From assembly GCF_943169845.1 (NCBI RefSeq), contig NZ_CALPBW010000003.1:62001-126000 (forward strand): a stretch of DNA of 64,000 bases, written 5' to 3'. Positions 18,301-26,849 of this stretch are shown here, in pieces. The first letter of the stretch is position 1; each line of letters starts with the position of its first letter. Under the pieces are notes generated by a model. It did no database searches, was not told where the DNA came from, and was given only the letters and a program-made list of their open reading frames with translations. A program made the translations under genes and the position numbers. The stretch comes from Peptoniphilus rachelemmaiella. Lineage in GTDB: Bacteria; Bacillota; Clostridia; Tissierellales; Peptoniphilaceae.

Positions 18301-18630
18301 TTACCTTGTGTCCTCCTCATTGATACTTTTCGTGCGATCTTTTTCCTTGTCCACATAAATAACTTCCCGGGGTTTTACCATGCCCAGATCTTCCCTGGCC
18401 ACTTTTTCGGCAAATTCCATGCTGTCGCTGTTTCGAATGGACTGCCCCGTCGCTTTTATTTCTTTGGAACGGGCTTCAATTTTCTTTTGATTCTCCCGCA
18501 TAATGGCTTCTTTTTGGCGCGTTTCTTTCCATGTATTGAAACTGACGGCAACGCAAAGGACGGCCACGGCGATGATCGCCCAACGGGCCGTTTGAACGGG
18601 AACTCTGTGAACTTTTCGAACCTTTGCCAT
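18301..18630 (-). CDS. divIC: FtsB/DivIC-type septum formation initiator
   Basis: A 109-residue bitopic membrane protein: basic N-terminus, one transmembrane helix (~17-33), a coiled coil (~37-65) and the conserved EFAEKVAREDLGMVKPREVIYV end of the septum-initiator family. It should act in the divisome with FtsL and DivIB. The ATG follows GAGGTG at a good spacing. The order rqcP-divIC-S1-tilS-hpt-ftsH matches Bacillus. It has its own predicted promoter, overlapped by a palindrome, at the end of rqcP. Confidence 0.88.
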   Translation of the reverse strand: MAKVRKVHRVPVQTARWAIIAVAVLCVAVSFNTWKETRQKEAIMRENQKKIEARSKEIKATGQSIRNSDSMEFAEKVAREDLGMVKPREVIYVDKEKDRTKSINEEDTR

Positions 18631-18640
18631 GCACTCACCT

Positions 18641-18679
18641 CGATACTACTAGTATCGCACGTTTCGGCGATCTTTTCAA
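18641..18679 (-). promoter_or_regulatory. divIC promoter overlapped by a perfect palindrome
   Basis: -35 TTGAAA (18674-18679), 17-nt spacer and -10 GATACT (18651-18656) with an extended TG. The perfect inverted repeat CGATACT-AGT-AGTATCG (18641-18657) covers the -10 and probable start site, as a repressor operator would. The binding protein is unknown. Confidence 0.5.
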
Positions 18680-18924
18680 TCGTCCGACAGGATTTCGTAG
18701 AGATCTTCGGCACCTTTTTTCTGAACATTGTCTTTGATGTCCAATACCCGCACCTTTTGGCTGCGGTTGCCGAACTGCACGGTGACGATGTCGCCGACGG
18801 CCACTTCGTCGCCTGCCTTGGCGGTCTTGTCGTTAATGCTGACGCGGCCGCCGTCACAGGCCTCCTTGGCTACGGTTCGTCTTTTAATGATTCGTGCGTT
18901 TTTTAAATACTTGTCGATGCGCAT
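18676..18924 (-). CDS. rqcP: S4-domain RNA-binding protein RqcP (YabO)
   Basis: An 82-residue protein that is essentially one S4 domain: MRIDKYLKNARIIKRRTVAKEACDGGRVSIN then KAGDEVAVGDIVTV. RqcP binds stalled 50S subunits with RqcH and promotes poly-alanine tailing in ribosome quality control. The length and position, between the HU gene and divIC, match the Firmicute orthologue. The ATG at 18924 follows AAAGGAG, and a terminator hairpin abuts that ribosome site. Confidence 0.93.
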   Translation of the reverse strand: MRIDKYLKNARIIKRRTVAKEACDGGRVSINDKTAKAGDEVAVGDIVTVQFGNRSQKVRVLDIKDNVQKKGAEDLYEILSDD

Positions 18925-18936
18925 GCATTCTCCTTT

Positions 18937-18959
18937 AAAAAAAGGGCCCTTCAGGGCCC
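18937..18959 (-). terminator. Terminator between the HU gene and rqcP
   Basis: Minus-strand GGGCCC, loop TGAA, GGGCCC and seven T. The T-run runs straight into the rqcP Shine-Dalgarno. It likely caps the abundant HU message while leaking some transcription into rqcP. Confidence 0.88.
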
Positions 18960-18964
18960 GTGGA

Positions 18965-19243
18965 TTATTTATTGACCGATTCTTTTAATGCCTTACCTGC
19001 GCGGAAGACCGGAGCCTTCGATGCGGGAATCTTAATAACTTCTTCCGGATTTCTCGGGTTTCTGCCTTCGCGAGCTTTGCGATCGCGAACTTCGAAGGTA
19101 CCGAAGCCGACTAATTGCACTTTGTCGCCTTCAGCCAAGCTTTCTTCGATGGTGGACAAGAAAGCGTTTAATGCGTTTTCAGCGTCTTTTTTGGATAAGT
19201 TGCTCTTTTCAGCGATATTGGAAATAAGTTCAGATTTGTTCAT
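18965..19243 (-). CDS. hup: HU-family DNA-binding protein
   Basis: A 92-residue histone-like protein: [22 protein letters not shown] helices, [22 protein letters not shown] (the DNA-binding beta arm with RNP) and the [17 protein letters not shown] end, all as in HU. The second of two adjacent ATG codons is chosen because AGGAGG lies 5 nt before it. It is co-transcribed with mazG, 9 nt downstream. Placement between mazG and rqcP is, as I recall, also seen in clostridia. Confidence 0.96.
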   Translation of the reverse strand: MNKSELISNIAEKSNLSKKDAENALNAFLSTIEESLAEGDKVQLVGFGTFEVRDRKAREGRNPRNPEEVIKIPASKAPVFRAGKALKESVNK

Positions 19244-19252
19244 CATAGCCTC

Positions 19253-20533
19253 CTAAATATTTTTATGTTCGTCGCCTTCATCGGAAAGGGCGTCGGTGAG
19301 CCGACCAAGGGCCGTAGCCAAGGCGCTCTCCGCATCAATTCCAAGATGTTCGGCATCGATCAACAGTTTGATAAGTCCTTCGACGATTCGTCGGCTGTCT
19401 TCATCCATCCCATCCAAAACAGAGAAATGAAGGGCCTCTTTCGGCAAACGACTCAGGATTTTCTGCCCCCGCATGATGGCCGGCAGTCCCTCGTAATGAC
19501 GAAGTTTCTCTGCCAAGCTTTGCTCGCCCCGCTCCTTCGATTTCATGGCTTCCCAATCACTCGCCCCGCCTTTAAAGACGTGGGGATGACGACGGATCAT
19601 TTTTTCTACCAGAGCTTCAGACAAACTCGCCAACGTAAAAGTGCCTTCTTGCGCCGCCAATTCGGCGTGAAAAACAACTTGAAAAAGGACATCGCCAAGT
19701 TCTTCTTCCATGGCGAAGTCATCCTTACAATCGATGGCATAAGCCGCTTCGTACGCTTCTTCGATTAAATGGGCCTTCATGCTCTCGTGGGTTTGTTTCC
19801 CATCCCATGGGCAACCCTCCGGGCCGCGAAGCCGTCGAATCAATCGTATAACGTCTTTGACATCTTTGTACGCGTCGGTGGCGGGAATAAAGAGGCTGGT
19901 TTCGTAACCGTAGTCGTCGAAGCGATCCAGCATATACACGGGCCGCTTCTCGACAAAGGCCTTGTCTTCGTGCCCGGCGTGAGAGAGGACGAAAACCTCG
20001 TGCTCGTCGCCGTACAGCTCGGCCAGGGCCAACTTCAACTCCCCTGCGATCCGAAGATTATACACTTGGGTCACGATGGTGTCCACGTGCAAATCAAAAT
20101 CCAGATCGGTGAAGTCGTCGCCGTTAATGATCTTCATGCCGTCGATGGGATCTTTCTTTACCGCCGCCAGTACCGGCTCGATAAAGCTTAATCCGTCGAC
20201 GATGTCGATGCTCGGGTCCTCTTCGAGAAGATAGACCACCGTCTTTTCCGCGATTAAAGGATGACCGGGGACGAAATAACTGATATCTTCGGTCTTCGCC
20301 GCTTCTAAAAGATCGTCGGCGATGGCCCGATAGATGGCGTCGAAATCATCCAAGGTCTCGTACAGGTAATCATAACTTTTGTAAGGAATGTGATGGGAGT
20401 GAAAATACGCAACGGCATCGTGCGCTTCCGTCCTGAGAAATTTTTTCGACTCGTCGTGAATGGCCTCCAAAGCTTTTACCGTAAGGTCTTTTTCGTTGGT
20501 CGGACCGAGACCGACAATTCGTAACTTTCCCAT
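19253..20533 (-). CDS. mazG: Tetrapyrrole methylase-like / MazG nucleotide pyrophosphohydrolase fusion (YabN)
   Basis: A 426-residue two-domain protein. The N-terminal ~200 residues resemble SAM-dependent tetrapyrrole methylases (IVGLGPTNEKDLTVKALEAI, then SYFVPGHPLIAEKTV). The rest is MazG, which hydrolyses NTPs/dNTPs to the monophosphates: LRGPEGCPWDGKQTHESMKAH, EEAYEAAYAID and EEELGDVLFQVVFHA give the ExxE...ExxD metal site. The same fusion (YabN) lies at this locus in Bacillus. The methylase-like half has no proven substrate. The ATG follows AAAGGGGG. It has its own strong promoter and drives the HU gene. Confidence 0.93.
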   Translation of the reverse strand: MGKLRIVGLGPTNEKDLTVKALEAIHDESKKFLRTEAHDAVAYFHSHHIPYKSYDYLYETLDDFDAIYRAIADDLLEAAKTEDISYFVPGHPLIAEKTVVYLLEEDPSIDIVDGLSFIEPVLAAVKKDPIDGMKIINGDDFTDLDFDLHVDTIVTQVYNLRIAGELKLALAELYGDEHEVFVLSHAGHEDKAFVEKRPVYMLDRFDDYGYETSLFIPATDAYKDVKDVIRLIRRLRGPEGCPWDGKQTHESMKAHLIEEAYEAAYAIDCKDDFAMEEELGDVLFQVVFHAELAAQEGTFTLASLSEALVEKMIRRHPHVFKGGASDWEAMKSKERGEQSLAEKLRHYEGLPAIMRGQKILSRLPKEALHFSVLDGMDEDSRRIVEGLIKLLIDAEHLGIDAESALATALGRLTDALSDEGDEHKNI

Positions 20534-20556
20534 GACGTCCCCCTTTTACCTTAGTT

Positions 20557-20585
20557 ATTGTACTATTCACGGCGGCCTTTGTCTA
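20557..20585 (-). promoter_or_regulatory. Promoter of mazG-HU
   Basis: -35 TAGACA (20580-20585), 17-nt spacer, -10 TACAAT (20557-20562); 5/6 matches in each hexamer. Confidence 0.75.
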
Positions 20586-20654
20586 GTTAAAAAAGGATTT
20601 TTTAGCCCAATGAAGCCATTTATACGGCTTTTCATCCTTTCCTTGTATCATTTG

Positions 20655-20687
20655 TAAAAAAACAGCCCGTCTCGCGACAAGCTGTTT
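20655..20687 (-). terminator. Terminator of the prsA-like gene
   Basis: Minus-strand AAACAGC, inner hairpin, GCTGTTT and a T-run directly after the stop codon. Confidence 0.8.
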
Positions 20688-20702
20688 CTTTTGATCGATG
20701 AT

Positions 20703-21755
20703 TTACTTCTTTTCTTCTTTTGCTTTTTTTGCTTCGCCTTTGGCTTGGCTGTTTTGTGCCTTGGCTTCACCTTTGGCTTTATCTTTAGGCGCTTCGGCTT
20801 TTTTCACCGGTTCGACGGGAATGTCTTTCGCCGTGTTCACCGTGCGTTTAACCTTGGCTTTTTTCTCGAGCTTTTCGTTGTATGCCTTGAGTTTGTCACG
20901 AATGACCGCTTCTTTTAAGGCGTCTTTCGCGCCCTTGAAATCGCTGGTGATTTTTTCAAGCTTGATAATGTGGTAGCCGAATTGGGTCTTGACGGGATCG
21001 GAAATTTCGCCGGGTTTCATAGAGAAGACTTTTTCGTCAAATTCCTTCACCATTTGGCCCGGTGTGAATTGCCCCAGGGAACCGCCGTTTTGTCCGCTGC
21101 CTGTATCCAAGCTCTTTTCCTTGGCCAGTTTCGCAAAGTCGGCGCCGCCGTCCAATTCTTTTTTAATGGCTTCGGCTTCTTCTTTGGTCTTGACCAAAAT
21201 GTGGCTGGCTTCGGCAGTTTTAAACTCGTCTTTGTGCTTGTCGTAGTAAGCCTTTAATTCTTCTTCCGTGGGTTCCAATTCCTTCAGCATTTTTTCTTGG
21301 TATTGTCGCATGAGGAGATTGGTCTTCATGTATTTTTTCATTTGATCCACGGTTAAGTCGTTTTCTTTCAGGGCGTCTTGCAATTTTTCTTCGCCGCCGT
21401 ACATATCGACCATTTTCTTGTATTCGCCGTCGACATCTTTGTCCGTGATCTTAATGCCTTTTTCTTCGGCATCTTGTTTGTAGATTTCGAAGCGAACCAA
21501 ATTGTCCAGGGTGTTTTGACGCATAATTTCGCCCATGGTTTGTTTGCCGTCAGGGCTCTTTTGCATGAGGAAACCGTCGCCGTATTGTGCCATGGCTTGT
21601 TTAGCCTGCATCTTGTATTCCCGTTCGTAATCTTCAATGGTAATGGGCTTGCCGTTTACCGTGGCGGCGACATCTTTTTTGCCGCAACCGGTTAAGAGAA
21701 CCGTCGCTGCCAAGCAGACGACACCGATTTTTTTCAATGTAGTTTTAATAGTCAT
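20703..21755 (-). CDS. prsA: PrsA-like peptidyl-prolyl isomerase lipoprotein
   Basis: A 350-residue extracytoplasmic foldase. A signal peptide ends in the lipobox LLTGC (Cys24 lipidated). A SurA/PrsA chaperone region follows (~30-175), then one parvulin PPIase domain (~180-275: SHILVKTKEEAE, GGSLGQFTPGQMVKEF and TQFGYHIIKLE). The last ~40 residues are a low-complexity Lys/Ala tail with two AKGEAK repeats. It helps exported proteins fold outside the membrane. The ATG follows AAGGAAAGG. It sits between mfd and mazG, with its own extended -10 promoter. Confidence 0.93.
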   Translation of the reverse strand: MTIKTTLKKIGVVCLAATVLLTGCGKKDVAATVNGKPITIEDYEREYKMQAKQAMAQYGDGFLMQKSPDGKQTMGEIMRQNTLDNLVRFEIYKQDAEEKGIKITDKDVDGEYKKMVDMYGGEEKLQDALKENDLTVDQMKKYMKTNLLMRQYQEKMLKELEPTEEELKAYYDKHKDEFKTAEASHILVKTKEEAEAIKKELDGGADFAKLAKEKSLDTGSGQNGGSLGQFTPGQMVKEFDEKVFSMKPGEISDPVKTQFGYHIIKLEKITSDFKGAKDALKEAVIRDKLKAYNEKLEKKAKVKRTVNTAKDIPVEPVKKAEAPKDKAKGEAKAQNSQAKGEAKKAKEEKK

Positions 21756-21790
21756 AAATATCCTTTCCTTACTTTTCAGATCTTCATACC

Positions 21791-21799
21791 ATTATAACA
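21791..21799 (-). promoter_or_regulatory. Extended -10 promoter of the prsA-like gene
   Basis: TGTTATAAT on the minus strand in the 49-nt gap after mfd; the -35 region is poor. Confidence 0.5.
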
Positions 21800-21804
21800 A
21801 GGAA

Positions 21805-24800
21805 CTAGCCTTTTCGTGTGTGCGATTTGTGTATTTTCATAAGATCCAGGACTTTTTCTACATCGTCCAGGGCATTTTTCTCCGCAGAAAGGCGAATGCT
21901 GTGTTCTGCAGCCATGGAAAAGACCAATCGCTTGCCGAAGACGCTGGTAAGTTCGTTTAAAAGAGACAGGTCCAGTTCGTAGCCTTTCACGAAGTGGAAG
22001 GTGTAGGTGTCGCCTTTTTGCTGAATGGTTTCCACATTGAGGGTGGAGGCCATGTGGCGGATCTTGGCGAGATGGATCAGTTGCAAGACGGCCTTGGGCG
22101 GCTCGCCAAAACGGTCGATGAGCTCGTCGATAACATCCCGCACGTCTTCCTCGTCGGCGATGACGGCGATTTTTCGATACATTTCCATGCGCTGGGATTC
22201 GTCTTTAATGTAGTGCTTGGGAATGTAGGAGTCGATTAACACGTCCATGGAGGTGTCCACTTCTTCCACATCTTCTTCGCCCTTTGCGCGGCGCACGGCC
22301 TGTTTCAAGAACTTAATGTAGAGGTCGTAGCCGATGGCGTTCATGTGGCCGTGTTGGCTTTCGCCTAAGATGTTTCCCGATCCGCGAATTTCCAAATCCC
22401 GCATGGCGATTTTGTAGCCACTGCCGAATTCCGTAAACTCGCGAATGGCGGCAAGGCGCTTTTCCGCCACTTCGGAAATGCTGGCATCCCGCTTGTAGGA
22501 AAAGTAGGCGTAGGCGATGCGATTGCTCCTGCCAATGCGGCCACGCAATTGGTAGAGCTGAGAAAGCCCCAGGCGATTGGCCTCCCACACGATCATGGTG
22601 TTGGCGTTGGAAACGTCCATGCCCGTTTCGATAATGGTGGAGCAAAGGAGCACGTCGATGTCCCGGTTGTAGAATTGGAGCATGGTGTTTTCCAGCTCCC
22701 GCTCGCCCATTTGCCCGTTGGCCATGGCGAAGCGGGCCTCGGGCACCAAGTCGCGTAAGTCGCCGAGCATTTTTTCCATGGAGCGCACCCGGTTGTAGAC
22801 GAAGTAGATCTGCCCGCCTCGGTCCAGCTCCTTTAATATGGCTTCACGAATCATCATGGGATTGTATTCCACCACATAGGTTTGCACCGGGAAGCGCTCC
22901 CCGGGGGGCTCGTCGATAACGGACATGTCTCGAATGCCTGCGAGAGACATTTGCAGAGTTCTCGGAATGGGCGTCGCCGTCAAGGTGAGGGTGTCCACAT
23001 TCTCTTTTAAAAGCTTCAGCCGCTCCTTGTGCCGCACGCCGAAGCGCTGCTCTTCGTCGATAATGAGAAGGCCCAGATCTTTAAACTTCACGTCTTTCGA
23101 CAAGAGGCGATGGGTGCCCACCACAATGTCCACGGCGCCGATCCTGAGCCGCTCCAGGTCTTCTTCCTGTTCTTTTTTCGAGCGGAAGCGGGAGAGCAGG
23201 GCCAGATCCACGGGGAAATTGGCGAAGCGCTCCCGCATGGTGTTGTAGTGTTGCTGAGCGAGAATGGTGGTGGGCACGAGAAAGGCCACTTGCTTGCCGT
23301 CTAAGACCGCCTTAAAGGCCGCGCGAAGGGCCACTTCGGTCTTGCCGTAGCCCACGTCGGCGCAGAGCAGTCGGTCCATGGGCTTGGCCTCTTCCATGTC
23401 CTTTTTTATCTCTTCCGCCGCTTCCAATTGGCCCTCGGTTTCCTCGTATTGAAAGGCGGCTTCGAAATCCTTTTGCCAGGGCTGATCCTCGGTAAAGGCA
23501 TAGCCCGCCACATCTTCCCGCTTGGCATAGAGGCGTATCAAATCCTCCGCCATTTCCTCCACGCTGCGCTTGGCTTTGGCCTTGGTGTTTTTCCACGTCT
23601 GGGTATTCAGCCGATTGATCTTCACCGGCGCATCGTCGGAGGCGATGTAGCGGTGAATCAAGGCCATTTGATCCATGGGCAAAAAGAGCTTGTCGCCCCC
23701 TTGGTAAAACAGACTGATGTAGTCCCGCCGTATGCCCTGCACTTCCAAATTGGTGGTTCCCATAAATTTTCCGATGCCGTGCATTTCGTGAACCACGTAA
23801 TCGCCTACGGACAAGCTCCCCAGGTCGATGACGTCTTTTTTCTTTCGGCGCCGCTTTCTTTTTTTTGTTTCGCCGAAAATTTCCGTGGCATTTAAGAGGA
23901 CGAAGCGGTCTTCTTCCATTTCAAAGCCGCCGTGCACGTGACCGGAATCAAATTGTATCACCCCGGGCATTAAGACATCCTTAAGGGCCACGGGTTCGAA
24001 ACCCATGTCCCGCACCGTCTCTTCCAGGCGCCGGGTCTTCTCCTCGCTTCCCCCTAGGAGAACGACGGAATAGTCTCTCTCCAGGTAGCGCTTGATTTCT
24101 TCTTTAAAGTGGCGCATGCGGCCGCCGAAACTGGTGACGGTCTTCACATTGAAATTGGCGATGCGCTTAAGCTTCACCTTGGCAGGTGCCCGCACAATGT
24201 GGCTTGAATAAATGACATCCCGCGCAGCCATATCTCCCTCGATGGTGTCGTAGTCGATTTGGATGGCCAAATGGGATTTTAAAAGCTCCCCGGCCTCCGC
24301 CAAATCGCTTAGGGTGTCTACCAAAGACAGCTCCTGCTTCTCTGCCACTTCCCTCATGCGGCGAGGCTCGTCGACAAAGATGAGGGGCGTTTCGTTAAAG
24401 TAGTCCACGACCGAAGCCCGCGCATTTTCCGGAATATAGGGAAGCAGGAGATCCGTGTGCGACAAAAAACTGCGGTCTTTCAGCTTCTCCACAAAGGGCA
24501 TGAATTTTTCTTCCGCCCGCTCTTGGGACACGCGGCTCAATTTTTTTATTTTCTTCAGATCTTTTTCCATGGCGGCGGCGATTTTATCCCGCAGGGTGTC
24601 GTCGAAAATCACATCGTGCACGGGAAAAATTTCCGCCACGTCCACATCTTCCACGGAGCGCTGGGTCTCGGGGTCGAAGCGGCGAATGGAATCCACTTCC
24701 ACGTCGAAAAGCTCCACCCGATAGGGATAGTCTTGTGGCGCGAAAATATCGATGATGCCGCCACGTATGGAAAATTGGCCCATGCCTTCGACAAAATCCA

Positions 24801-25293
24801 CCCGCTTGTAGCCCGATGCCAATAGCTTTTGGGTGAGGGCCTCGGTGTCCACCTCATCCCCCACTTCGAGAGAAAAGGCTGCCTTTTGTAAATAGGCGGG
24901 CTCAAGGAAAATGCCGCCCAGTGCTTCCGGCGTGGTGACCACCACCTTCGCGCGACCGTCTAGCATGGCCTGAAGGGTCTTCAACCTCGCGCTTAAAAGC
25001 TCGTTGCTTCCCGCATCTCGCTGGAAGAAAAACAGTTCCCGGGCCTGGAGTTGATAGACGCCTTCCTCAGCGTAATAAGACAAGTCCTCCGCCAATTTCT
25101 TTGCCCGGGCCAGGTCGTAGGTGACGAGGAGCACGGGGCGGGCCTGATCCTTAACGATCGTATCCACGGCAGGGGCGATGGCCGCCTCCGCCAGGCCGTA
25201 GCAGCCCATGGGGACGTCTCCCTCGCTCAGCCCTTCCAATACCTGTCGAAAGGCGGGGTTCTTTGAAAAAAGCTCATTGTAAATACGCGTCAT
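21805..25293 (-). CDS. mfd: Transcription-repair coupling factor Mfd
   Basis: A 1162-residue ATPase that removes stalled RNA polymerase at lesions and recruits UvrA. It has a UvrB-like N-terminal region (RGGIIDIFAPQDYPYRVELF near 180), an RNA-polymerase-interacting CarD-like domain (~495-560: GDYVVHEMHGIGKF), then RecG-like translocase motors with ADVGYGKTEVA (Walker A ~645-653), DEEQRFG (746-752), ATPIPRTL and the QLRGRIGRS motif VI, and a TRCF C-terminal domain. The ATG follows AGGAGG. A terminator hairpin is squeezed between pth and this ribosome site. Confidence 0.97.
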   Translation of the reverse strand: MTRIYNELFSKNPAFRQVLEGLSEGDVPMGCYGLAEAAIAPAVDTIVKDQARPVLLVTYDLARAKKLAEDLSYYAEEGVYQLQARELFFFQRDAGSNELLSARLKTLQAMLDGRAKVVVTTPEALGGIFLEPAYLQKAAFSLEVGDEVDTEALTQKLLASGYKRVDFVEGMGQFSIRGGIIDIFAPQDYPYRVELFDVEVDSIRRFDPETQRSVEDVDVAEIFPVHDVIFDDTLRDKIAAAMEKDLKKIKKLSRVSQERAEEKFMPFVEKLKDRSFLSHTDLLLPYIPENARASVVDYFNETPLIFVDEPRRMREVAEKQELSLVDTLSDLAEAGELLKSHLAIQIDYDTIEGDMAARDVIYSSHIVRAPAKVKLKRIANFNVKTVTSFGGRMRHFKEEIKRYLERDYSVVLLGGSEEKTRRLEETVRDMGFEPVALKDVLMPGVIQFDSGHVHGGFEMEEDRFVLLNATEIFGETKKRKRRRKKKDVIDLGSLSVGDYVVHEMHGIGKFMGTTNLEVQGIRRDYISLFYQGGDKLFLPMDQMALIHRYIASDDAPVKINRLNTQTWKNTKAKAKRSVEEMAEDLIRLYAKREDVAGYAFTEDQPWQKDFEAAFQYEETEGQLEAAEEIKKDMEEAKPMDRLLCADVGYGKTEVALRAAFKAVLDGKQVAFLVPTTILAQQHYNTMRERFANFPVDLALLSRFRSKKEQEEDLERLRIGAVDIVVGTHRLLSKDVKFKDLGLLIIDEEQRFGVRHKERLKLLKENVDTLTLTATPIPRTLQMSLAGIRDMSVIDEPPGERFPVQTYVVEYNPMMIREAILKELDRGGQIYFVYNRVRSMEKMLGDLRDLVPEARFAMANGQMGERELENTMLQFYNRDIDVLLCSTIIETGMDVSNANTMIVWEANRLGLSQLYQLRGRIGRSNRIAYAYFSYKRDASISEVAEKRLAAIREFTEFGSGYKIAMRDLEIRGSGNILGESQHGHMNAIGYDLYIKFLKQAVRRAKGEEDVEEVDTSMDVLIDSYIPKHYIKDESQRMEMYRKIAVIADEEDVRDVIDELIDRFGEPPKAVLQLIHLAKIRHMASTLNVETIQQKGDTYTFHFVKGYELDLSLLNELTSVFGKRLVFSMAAEHSIRLSAEKNALDDVEKVLDLMKIHKSHTRKG

Positions 25294-25303
25294 TTTGCCT
25301 CCT

Positions 25304-25329
25304 AAAAAGCAGCCCCTTGGAGCTGCTTT
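25304..25329 (-). terminator. Terminator between pth and mfd, abutting the mfd ribosome site
   Basis: Minus-strand AAAGCAGC, 8-nt loop, GCTGCTTTTT, and then the mfd AGGAGG within 1-2 nt. It could attenuate mfd and, once folded, affect access to the ribosome site. Confidence 0.75.
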
Positions 25330-25890
25330 CTACTTTCCGTTATAGATATTCATGGCGGCATCCGCGCCCTCTTTTATAAACAAAAGAATGGCGTCCTTCG
25401 CCTTGTCAATGGTGGCATCCATGATTTTTTCCTCCTCGCCGTGAAAGGTGCTGAGGACGAAATCGGCCAGATCCATATGAGGATTTTTCTTTCCCACGGC
25501 AATTTTCAGGCGGGGAAATTGATCCGACTGCACTTGGTAGATAATCGACTTCAGCCCGTTGTGGGTGCCGGCGCTGCCGGATTTTCTGAGGCGAATGGTG
25601 CCGAAGGCGATGTCGATATCGTCCACCAAAACGAGAACCTCTTCCGGCGGTATTTTAAAGTAATCCATGCAGGCTCTCACCGATTGGCCGGACTCGTTCA
25701 TATAGGTGGTGGGCTTTAAAAGACGCACCTTCTTTCCAAAGGCGCGCCCTTCCCCGTAAAGGCCTTTAAATTTAATGGTGTTTACGGGAATATTTAAAGC
25801 GTCGGCAACGGCATCGATGGCCATAAAGCCCACATTGTGTCTGGTGTTTTTATAGCGATCTCCGGGATTTCCTAAACCGACGATAAGCAT
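25330..25890 (-). CDS. pth: Peptidyl-tRNA hydrolase
   Basis: A 186-residue Pth that recycles peptidyl-tRNA dropped by ribosomes. Family motifs: GLGNPGDRYKNTRHNVGF with the catalytic His18, KPTTYMNESGQSV, VLVDDIDIAFG (catalytic-type Asp ~91) and GSAGTHNGLKSI. The length is typical. The ATG comes one base after the prs stop (TAA-T-ATG), so translation is coupled. Order glmU-prs-pth-mfd as in Bacillus, where pth is spoVC. Confidence 0.96.
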   Translation of the reverse strand: MLIVGLGNPGDRYKNTRHNVGFMAIDAVADALNIPVNTIKFKGLYGEGRAFGKKVRLLKPTTYMNESGQSVRACMDYFKIPPEEVLVLVDDIDIAFGTIRLRKSGSAGTHNGLKSIIYQVQSDQFPRLKIAVGKKNPHMDLADFVLSTFHGEEEKIMDATIDKAKDAILLFIKEGADAAMNIYNGK

Positions 25891-25891
25891 A

Positions 25892-26848
25892 TTACACTTC
25901 TTCGAAGATCTTGCTGATGGGGCGATCGGTGTTGATCCGCATAATGGCGTTGGCGAGAATCGGTGCCACGGATACGATGTCGATTTTGTCGATGTGTTTT
26001 TCTTCCGGCAAGGCGATGGTGTCGGTGATGACGAAGCGTTCCATGACGGAATTGTCGATGCGCTCGATGGCCGGTCCCGAAAGGACGCCGTGGGTGGCGC
26101 AGCCGTAGACCTTCTTCGCGCCGTATTCTTTCAGGGCGTCTGCCGCTTTGCAAACCGTGCCCGCCGTGTCGATAATATCGTCTACGAGGATGCAGTCTTT
26201 GCCTTCGATGGAGCCGATGACATTCATGACCACATTTTCGTTGGCTTTCGGCCGTCTCTTTTCGATGATGGCAATGGGGGCGCCGTTTAATTCTTCGGCA
26301 AATTTACGGGTGCGGGTCACGCCGCCTAAATCGGGGCTGACGGCGACGATATTGGATGTATCGATGTGTTCTTTAAAGTATTTAGCCAGGTAGGGAACGG
26401 CGGTTAAGTGATCGACAGGAATGTCGAAGTAGCCTTGGATTTGACCGGCGTGTAAGTCCATGCAGATGACGCGATCGGCGCCGCTCACGGTCATTAAATT
26501 GGCCACGAGTTTTGCCGTAATCGGCTCTCTCGCGCGGACTTTTCTGTCTTGACGGGCGTAGCCGTAATAGGGCACGACGGCATTGATCCGACCGGCGGAT
26601 GCCCGCTTCAGGGCGTCGATTAAAATTAAAAGTTCCATTAAGTGATCGTTTACAGGGCCCGAGGTAGGTTGGATGACAAATACGTCTCTGCCGCGGACGG
26701 AATCCGTAATGTCGATGGCGATTTCTCCGTCGGAGAATTGTTTGACCTCGCAGGCGCTTTGTTTGATACCTAAAATCTTACAGATTCGTTCCACCAAGGG
26801 CTGGTTGGAATTACCCGCAATAACGACGACTTCACCGTGATTGTTCAT
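25892..26848 (-). CDS. prs: Ribose-phosphate pyrophosphokinase (PRPP synthetase)
   Basis: A 318-residue class I PRPP synthetase that makes PRPP from ribose-5-phosphate and ATP for nucleotide, NAD, His and Trp synthesis. It has the YGYARQDRK catalytic flexible-loop region, [11 protein letters not shown] (metal/ATP), SPDLGG and the PRPP loop [11 protein letters not shown]. The ATG comes one base after the glmU stop (TAG-T-ATG), with AAAGGAT upstream. Its product feeds hpt in this window. Confidence 0.97.
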   Translation of the reverse strand: MNNHGEVVVIAGNSNQPLVERICKILGIKQSACEVKQFSDGEIAIDITDSVRGRDVFVIQPTSGPVNDHLMELLILIDALKRASAGRINAVVPYYGYARQDRKVRAREPITAKLVANLMTVSGADRVICMDLHAGQIQGYFDIPVDHLTAVPYLAKYFKEHIDTSNIVAVSPDLGGVTRTRKFAEELNGAPIAIIEKRRPKANENVVMNVIGSIEGKDCILVDDIIDTAGTVCKAADALKEYGAKKVYGCATHGVLSGPAIERIDNSVMERFVITDTIALPEEKHIDKIDIVSVAPILANAIMRINTDRPISKIFEEV

Positions 26849-26849
26849 A

